Assembly: GCA_031398975.1 (NCBI GenBank)
Contig: JANNOI010000038.1
Coordinates: 1-16,152 of the forward strand
Length of the DNA: 16,152 bases
Reading direction: 5' to 3'
Source: JAKFWI01 sp031398975
GTDB taxonomy: Bacteria; Pseudomonadota; Alphaproteobacteria; Caulobacterales; Aquidulcibacteraceae
Part shown: piece after piece, positions 13,308 to 16,152 of the stretch
Layout of the letters: every line of letters starts with the position of its first letter
How positions within the stretch are numbered: position 1 is the first letter of the stretch
Made by a program: the position numbers and the translations under genes
The notes under the pieces: model-generated
Seen by the model: the letters and a program-made list of their open reading frames with translations, nothing else
Told to the model about the DNA's origin: nothing
Databases searched by the model: none

Positions 13308-14093
13308 ATGGCGGATACTCTACTCGCAGGCCTCGCGGGCGCGCTGCAGAACGGCGCGATCCGCGTCATCGATCTCACCCAGCCGCTCCATCCCGCCACG
13401 CCGACTTTGAAACTCCCGCCCGAATGGGGCGCGTCCTGGCCATTCAGTATCGAGACGATCTCGGAATATGACGAGCGGGGGCCCTGGTTCTATTGGAACA
13501 ATTTCAAGTGCGGGGAGCATACCGGCACCCATTTCGACGCGCCGGTCCATTGGATCACGGGCAAAGACCATCCGGAGAACACCACCGACACCATCCCTTC
13601 CCAGAAATTCCTCGCGCCCGCCTGCGTTCTGGACGCCAGCGCCGAGACGGCCGCCAATCCAGACTTCCTGGTCACGATCGAGTTTGTCGAGGCGTGGGAG
13701 GCCAAGCATGGCGTGATCGCGGCCGGGGATTGGGTGCTGTTGCGCAGCGGCTGGGGCGAACGCATCCATGACGAGGCCCAATATCTCAACATGCACGAAG
13801 ACGGCGCCCACACCCCCGGCTGGCACGCCGACGTCCTGCCCTTCTTGACCGAGCAACGCGGCATTATCGGGGTGGGCGTCGAGACGGTGGGCACCGATGC
13901 GGGCCAGGCCTTCCTGTTCAACCCTCCCTATCCGTGTCACACGCTGGTGCACGGCGCGAACCGCTTCGGGCTCGCGAGCTTGACCAATCTTGACCAATTG
14001 CCCCCGCGCGGGGCGATCCTGATCGCGGCCCCGCTGAAGATCGTGCGCGGTTCGGGCAGCCCCTTGCGGGTCCTGGCGCTGGCGCCCGCCTGA
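13308..14093 (+). CDS. Metal-dependent cyclase/kynurenine formamidase-like hydrolase
   Basis: The 261-residue protein belongs to the cyclase family (KynB-like fold). Its hallmark is HTGTHFDAPVHW at residues 71-82, where His71, His75, Asp77 and His81 are the expected metal ligands. A second conserved stretch is IIGVGVETVGTDAG near 186-199. Members hydrolyse amides or lactones, for example N-formylkynurenine or isatin, usually with Zn2+ or Mn2+. The chosen ATG has GGGAG nine bases upstream and a readable promoter before it. It lies downstream of the AraC gene and converges with the DUF35 gene, with only 4 bp between the stop codons. N-formylkynurenine or an indole-derived substrate would fit the nearby indolepyruvate oxidoreductase, but that is inference; no other tryptophan-pathway gene is visible. 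Confidence 0.87.
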   Translation: MADTLLAGLAGALQNGAIRVIDLTQPLHPATPTLKLPPEWGASWPFSIETISEYDERGPWFYWNNFKCGEHTGTHFDAPVHWITGKDHPENTTDTIPSQKFLAPACVLDASAETAANPDFLVTIEFVEAWEAKHGVIAAGDWVLLRSGWGERIHDEAQYLNMHEDGAHTPGWHADVLPFLTEQRGIIGVGVETVGTDAGQAFLFNPPYPCHTLVHGANRFGLASLTNLDQLPPRGAILIAAPLKIVRGSGSPLRVLALAPA

Positions 14094-14097
14094 AGGC

Positions 14098-14508
14098 TCA
14101 CGCGGGCGCCGCCAGGCGATCCCACGGGTCGGTTCCCGCCCAGCGCGGCGGCAGCGCGACGAGGCACACCTGACCGCGCGCGTCCCGGGCCGGGCGCACC
14201 CTGACTTTGTCCCCCGCTTTGGCGCGCGGATTAAGCCCGTTATGGGCGAGCACGGTGACCTGAAGCGTCAGGCGCACCGAGGCCAGGGGCCATCCGTGCG
14301 CGGTGCGGAAGCTCTGACTCAGGCTGGCGAAGAGCCGCGTGGTCGCCACGACATGGCCGCTCCCGTCCACCGCCTTCCAGTGCAGCGCGCCGGACAGACA
14401 CTCTCCGCACACCGCGCGCGGCGGGTACGCCACGCTCCCGCAGGCCGCGCAGCGCTGCAGGCATAGCGCCCCGTCCGGGCCCAACACCGCCTCCGGCAGC
14501 CCGCTCAA
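14098..14508 (-). CDS. DUF35 OB-fold/zinc-ribbon protein, partner of the thiolase-like protein
   Basis: This 136-residue protein has an N-terminal zinc ribbon: CAAC at about residues 20-23, followed by CGEC roughly 12 residues later. An OB-fold follows (WKAVDGSGHVVATTRLF onward), the two-part architecture of DUF35 (ChsH2/acetoacetyl-CoA-thiolase-associated) proteins. These bind thiolase-fold proteins and shape a CoA-ester site. The frame is open upstream of the real gene. I place the start at TTG 14508 because it overlaps the thiolase-like stop (TTGA), has a GGGGGG run upstream and opens directly into the domain (SGLPEAVLGPDG). An upstream ATG would need extra sequence that is only the antisense-like shadow of the thiolase gene. 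Translational coupling supports a one-to-one complex. Confidence 0.83.
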   Translation of the reverse strand: MSGLPEAVLGPDGALCLQRCAACGSVAYPPRAVCGECLSGALHWKAVDGSGHVVATTRLFASLSQSFRTAHGWPLASVRLTLQVTVLAHNGLNPRAKAGDKVRVRPARDARGQVCLVALPPRWAGTDPWDRLAAPA

Positions 14509-15674
14509 GAGGCCCCCCGTGTCAGGATGGCGGCGGACGCCGCGACCCCGCGATCGTAATTTACCATGCCATAGCCGCTGACGAGCGCCCGCTCGATCGG
14601 CAATTGCCGGGGCCCGGCGACGCCGGCCGCCTGGCGCAGCGCCTCGACAAATCCAAGATGCCCGCCCGCAAACCCCGCCTGCCCCGCCGAGAGCTGCCCG
14701 CCGGACGTATTGTGCAACAGCCGCCGCCCGGCGGCGGTAAGGCGCGCGCCCGCGAACCAGGCGCCGGCCCCTCCCTTCTCGCAAAAGCCCAGATCCTCCA
14801 TCTGGATGAAACTCATGACCGGGTAATCGTCATAGGTATAGAGCGCGTCCATCGCCTCGGGGCCGGCCCCGGCCATGGCGTAGAGCGTATCGGCGAATTC
14901 CGCCCAGCCCCCGCGCAATTGCACGACGTCTTCCGCGAACGCGTTGAAATTCTGCTCCGCCCCCGCAAGTTCCGCATAAGGCAGGCCGAGCCGGCGCGCC
15001 CGCGCCGCGCGCATCACCAAAAACCCCTCCGCCCCGGCGCAAGGCAGCACGCAATCATAGAGGTGAATAGGCGGGGCGATCGGGCGGGCGGCGAGATAGT
15101 GCTCCAGACTTAGAGGCGTGCGCAGCATGGCGTGGTCGTAGCCCTGCGCGTGCCCCCGCTGCTCCACCGCCAAACGGCCGAAATCCGAGCGTGTCGCGCC
15201 ATAGGCGTCCATATAGGCCTGGGTGATCAGCGCATAGGGTCCGTTCGGGCCGGGCGCGCCGTGCGGCCACACCGCCATCGCGGAAAAACCGCTGAAACTC
15301 TCCACCGCGCGGGCGAAGGTTTCCGGGCTGTTTGTCTCCCCGCCGATCACGGCCACGATGTCGGCGTCGCCCGCCTGCACCGCACGCGCGGCCTGGATCG
15401 CGCCGACCACCGCGCTCGCCCCGCCGAACGGAAGATGCGCGAGCCACCGCGCGCGCATGCCGAAATGCTCCACGAGGCCCGCCACCGTATCGGGCGCGAG
15501 CGTCATGGACGTCACGGAAAGCCCGTCGATCGCGCTCTTTTCAAGCCCGCTGGCCTGCAGCAGGCCTCTGAGCGCCTGGCCGATGAAATACGCCGCGGGC
15601 TCTGCCGCGTGGCGGACATAAGCGCAGGACACCGGCGCGCACACCGCCACGCCCTTGAACGGTTTGCGCTTCAT
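14505..15674 (-). CDS. Thiolase-like (SCP2/Ltp type) protein lacking canonical catalytic residues
   Basis: From ATG 15674 this is 389 residues with thiolase superfamily landmarks. These are LPFGGASAVVGAIQAARAV (81-99), ALITQAYMDAYGATRSDFGRLAV (148-170), PPIHLYDCVLPCAGAEGFLV (201-220), MEDLGFCEKGGAG (292-304) and HNTSGGQLSAGQAG (321-334). Where thiolases have the nucleophilic Cys this protein has Gly/Ser (PFGGAS). The GHP histidine is Gln332, and the C-terminal CxG cysteine region reads VSGYGM. With a DUF35 partner it resembles Ltp2-type retro-aldolases that cleave side chains from CoA esters. The open frame extends to 15740, but ATG 15674 overlaps the ligase stop (ATGA) and begins the conserved domain (KPFKGVAVCAP). 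It is the middle gene of the ligase-thiolase-DUF35 operon. Confidence 0.87.
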   Translation of the reverse strand: MKRKPFKGVAVCAPVSCAYVRHAAEPAAYFIGQALRGLLQASGLEKSAIDGLSVTSMTLAPDTVAGLVEHFGMRARWLAHLPFGGASAVVGAIQAARAVQAGDADIVAVIGGETNSPETFARAVESFSGFSAMAVWPHGAPGPNGPYALITQAYMDAYGATRSDFGRLAVEQRGHAQGYDHAMLRTPLSLEHYLAARPIAPPIHLYDCVLPCAGAEGFLVMRAARARRLGLPYAELAGAEQNFNAFAEDVVQLRGGWAEFADTLYAMAGAGPEAMDALYTYDDYPVMSFIQMEDLGFCEKGGAGAWFAGARLTAAGRRLLHNTSGGQLSAGQAGFAGGHLGFVEALRQAAGVAGPRQLPIERALVSGYGMVNYDRGVAASAAILTRGAS

Positions 15675-16152
15675 GCCGCCGGGCGCTTTTTCAGACTTCG
15701 CAGATCGCACGCCCCGCCCGCCTCCTGCAGGGTCCGGCACAGCGCCTTGACTTCGCCCCGCGCGATCTTCTGCGAGGGCGTGGTCGGCAGGGCTTCCACG
15801 AACGCGATCCAGCCTGGGGCCTTGTAATAAGCGAGGCGCGCGGCCGCAAAACCCGCCAGCGCTTCCGCCATCGCCTGGTCGCGCCGCTCACCGGGGGCGG
15901 TGACGACCAGCGCCATCACCTCCTCGCCGCGGATCTCGTCGGGCACCGCGAGCACGGCGGCTTCGCCCACCGCGGGGTGCGTGGCCAGCATCTCCTCGAC
16001 CTCGGCCGTGGCGATATTCTCGCCCGAGCGGCGCACGATGCTCTTCTTGCGGTCGACGAAATAGAGGTATCCGGCCTCGTCCCGGCGCACGATGTCGCCG
16101 GTGTCGAGCCAGCCGCCTTTCCACGCCGCCGCCGTCGCCGCCTCGTCCTTGA
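15671..16152 (-). CDS. Acyl-CoA synthetase (AMP-binding family), C-terminal part; cut by window edge
   Basis: Only the last 160 or so codons are in the window, and the frame is open to the right edge, so the start lies beyond it. Visible are GGWLDTGDIV followed by GYLYFVDRKKSIVRRSGENI, the A7/A8 hinge region of adenylate-forming enzymes. EVEEMLATHPAVGEAAVLAVPD follows, and near the end is TPSQKIARGEVK, with the lysine needed for adenylation. The SGENIATAEVE wording is close to crotonobetaine/carnitine-CoA ligase (CaiC-like) and other medium- or aryl-acid ligases. It would activate an acid to its CoA ester, the expected substrate of the thiolase-like/DUF35 pair that follows. Its stop overlaps the thiolase-like ATG (ATGA). 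An internal GTG at 16090 is not the start, because conserved motifs continue upstream of it. Confidence 0.9.
   Translation of the reverse strand, partial: KDEAATAAAWKGGWLDTGDIVRRDEAGYLYFVDRKKSIVRRSGENIATAEVEEMLATHPAVGEAAVLAVPDEIRGEEVMALVVTAPGERRDQAMAEALAGFAAARLAYYKAPGWIAFVEALPTTPSQKIARGEVKALCRTLQEAGGACDLRSLKKRPAA

Noticed and set aside
14505..15674. Calling the thiolase-like gene an acetyl-CoA acetyltransferase
   Set aside because: The Cys-His-Cys catalytic set is not visible, and the DUF35 partner points to a different CoA-ester reaction.

Overview
The window is GC-rich (roughly two thirds G+C by eye) and looks like chromosome of an alphaproteobacterium. Support comes from the tRNA-Asn sequence, a TTAA-N7-TTAAC motif of the CtrA type, and the mix of aromatic/CoA catabolic genes with TetR, MarR and AraC regulators. 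No transposase, integrase, CRISPR array or rRNA is visible. The species cannot be named from the sequence.

Left edge (1-554): no convincing protein gene, then a tRNA-Asn on the minus strand whose acceptor stem has one mismatch. Beyond it are a rho-independent terminator and an AT-rich inverted repeat behind the first catabolic gene. Module 1 (555-5881): minus-strand aldehyde dehydrogenase, a carboxymuconolactone-decarboxylase-like protein, an NmrA-like NAD(P)-binding protein and a group A FAD monooxygenase, with a divergent TetR regulator on the plus strand. This looks like a peripheral oxidation pathway for an aromatic or alicyclic compound.

Module 2 (5905-12108, all minus strand, read right to left): two tandem, directly abutting QueG/reductive-dehalogenase-like double [4Fe-4S] proteins, a MarR regulator, and a two-gene indolepyruvate:ferredoxin oxidoreductase (alpha with TPP and Fe-S sites; beta with a long extra C-terminal domain). 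A near-perfect 18-bp palindrome lies just upstream of the alpha gene and is a good candidate MarR operator. Genes that could make low-potential electrons (2-oxoacid oxidation to acyl-CoA) thus sit beside genes that could consume them, which is the most novel-looking arrangement in the window.

Module 3 (12201-16152): a plus-strand AraC regulator and a plus-strand metal-dependent cyclase/hydrolase with a readable promoter. Converging on them is a minus-strand operon in which an acyl-CoA ligase (cut by the window edge), a thiolase-like protein and a DUF35 OB-fold protein are translationally coupled by 4-base and 3-base overlaps. The thiolase-like protein appears to lack the classical thiolase catalytic residues. 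Together with the DUF35 partner this suggests a CoA-ester retro-aldolase rather than a thiolase.
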